Below are positions 63,583 through 64,000 of a stretch of DNA of 64,000 nucleotides, one piece after another. Made by a program: the position numbers and the translations under genes. The stretch is from Nonlabens sp. (lineage in GTDB: Bacteria > Bacteroidota > Bacteroidia > Flavobacteriales > Flavobacteriaceae). The stretch covers positions 1 to 64,000 of the forward strand of contig NZ_JAGYKG010000004.1 of assembly GCF_018401815.1 (NCBI RefSeq), in the 5' to 3' direction. How positions within the stretch are numbered: position 1 is the stretch's first letter; each line of letters opens with the position of its first letter. The notes under the pieces are model-generated. The model searched no databases and was not told the origin of the DNA. It saw nothing but the letters and a program-made list of their open reading frames with translations.

Positions 63583-64000
63583 CTACCTACTTCGATTTCT
63601 ACTCGTGTTGTGATTTCCTCCACCACTTCTGGAAGAACTGTTACCACCTCCACTTTTAGGCTTGTTATTCGTTCCTTGAGAACGACCGCGGCCACCACTT
63701 TGTTTTTTCAAACTAGGTTCTGCAGCATCTTCCATTTTAAATTCAAAATCGTGCACTTCCACAACAGGAATGCTTGTTCTGATCAACTTCTCGATGTCTT
63801 TTAAGAAAGGGCGTTCTTCTAACATACAAAAGGAAATGGCAAGACCACTTGCTCCAGCTCTACCAGTTCTCCCTATTCTATGAACATAAGACTCTGGTAC
63901 ATTAGGTAAATCGTAATTCACAACATAGCTCAACTCGTCGATGTCGATACCTCGAGCAGCAATATCTGTCGCAATAAGTGCATGAAGATCTCCGTCTTTA
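63583..64000 (-). CDS. DEAD-box RNA helicase, C-terminal part
   Basis: The frame is open to the window end, so the N-terminal core lies right of the window. Visible parts: motif [21 protein letters not shown], motif [15 protein letters not shown], then a C-terminal tail rich in Gly, Ser, Arg, Asn ([20 protein letters not shown]) typical of RhlE-like cold-shock helicases of Bacteroidota, which unwind RNA during ribosome assembly or decay. The ATG at 63933 is internal and is not the start. Confidence 0.88.
   Translation of the reverse strand, partial: KDGDLHALIATDIAARGIDIDELSYVVNYDLPNVPESYVHRIGRTGRAGASGLAISFCMLEERPFLKDIEKLIRTSIPVVEVHDFEFKMEDAAEPSLKKQSGGRGRSQGTNNKPKSGGGNSSSRSGGGNHNTSRNRSR

Noticed and set aside
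1..64000. tRNA, rRNA, CRISPR and insertion-sequence genes
   Set aside because: I looked for cloverleaf ends, repeat-spacer arrays and transposase frames and recognised none; a covariance-model search would be needed to exclude small RNAs.

Overview
The window looks like chromosome of a marine-type Bacteroidota, most likely family Flavobacteriaceae (something near Nonlabens or Dokdonia; the genus is a guess). The grounds are: low GC, TAnnTTTG-type -7 promoter elements, little Shine-Dalgarno signal, type IX secretion (T9SS) C-terminal sorting domains, GLPGLI and TonB-receptor genes, PafA-type phosphatase, a fused E1 alpha/beta dehydrogenase, RprXY-like two-component genes, and the lineage-typical block bamD-rpoZ-coaBC-DUF4835-recN.

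Layout. 1-760: 3' end of a FISUMP (Fib_succ_major) protein whose last ~170 bases are GC-rich and look like the variable repeat of a diversity-generating retroelement (DGR), followed by two hairpins. 759-1145: truncated DUF4369 fragment. 1296-7137: housekeeping block bamD, rpoZ, coaBC, DUF4835, recN, fabI. 7592-20558: two giant tandem paralogous T9SS-secreted multidomain proteins (FN3, CUB-like and MAM/adhesin-like modules) sharing a 461-bp identical stretch. 20629-25528: glycosyltransferase, YbbR-like protein, coaE, histidine kinase and response regulator. 25533-33421 (minus): miaA, K+ channel with zinc ribbon, E1 alpha/beta dehydrogenase, an M1-like protein without HExxH fused to a predicted outer-membrane barrel, LOG-family hydrolase. 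33608-36731: SprT-like, manC, DUF389. 36736-38950 (minus): orphan 4-helix-bundle sensor and an Mla-type ABC pair. 39048-45751: PafA-like phosphatase, a decayed outer-membrane gene, GT2, methyltransferase, M1 aminopeptidase, small membrane protein. 46031-49785 (minus): AT-rich three-gene cassette (small Cys-containing secreted peptide, GLPGLI protein, TonB-dependent receptor) bracketed by ~48-bp direct repeats. 49972-57485: pcrA, fabH-like and fabI-like genes, LURP-one-like, recG. 57812-end: MoxR/ChlI-like AAA ATPase, a possible gene remnant, ssb, secreted protein, hybrid histidine kinase, and the C-terminal part of a DEAD-box RNA helicase.

Across the whole window the palindrome CGCTTTCGCGAAAGCG (14-bp core GCTTTCGCGAAAGC) occurs 11 times perfectly plus at least 3 times with a mismatch, both inside genes (in all three reading frames) and between them. 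A second dispersed repeat (~38-57 bp) is present in four intergenic copies.

Best candidates for an undescribed system are (a) the repeat-bracketed peptide/GLPGLI/TonB-receptor cassette, (b) the probable DGR target at the left edge, whose reverse transcriptase and template would lie outside the window, and (c) the highly iterated palindrome. No tRNA, rRNA, CRISPR array or insertion sequence was recognised. All family assignments are from reading the sequence, without database searches.
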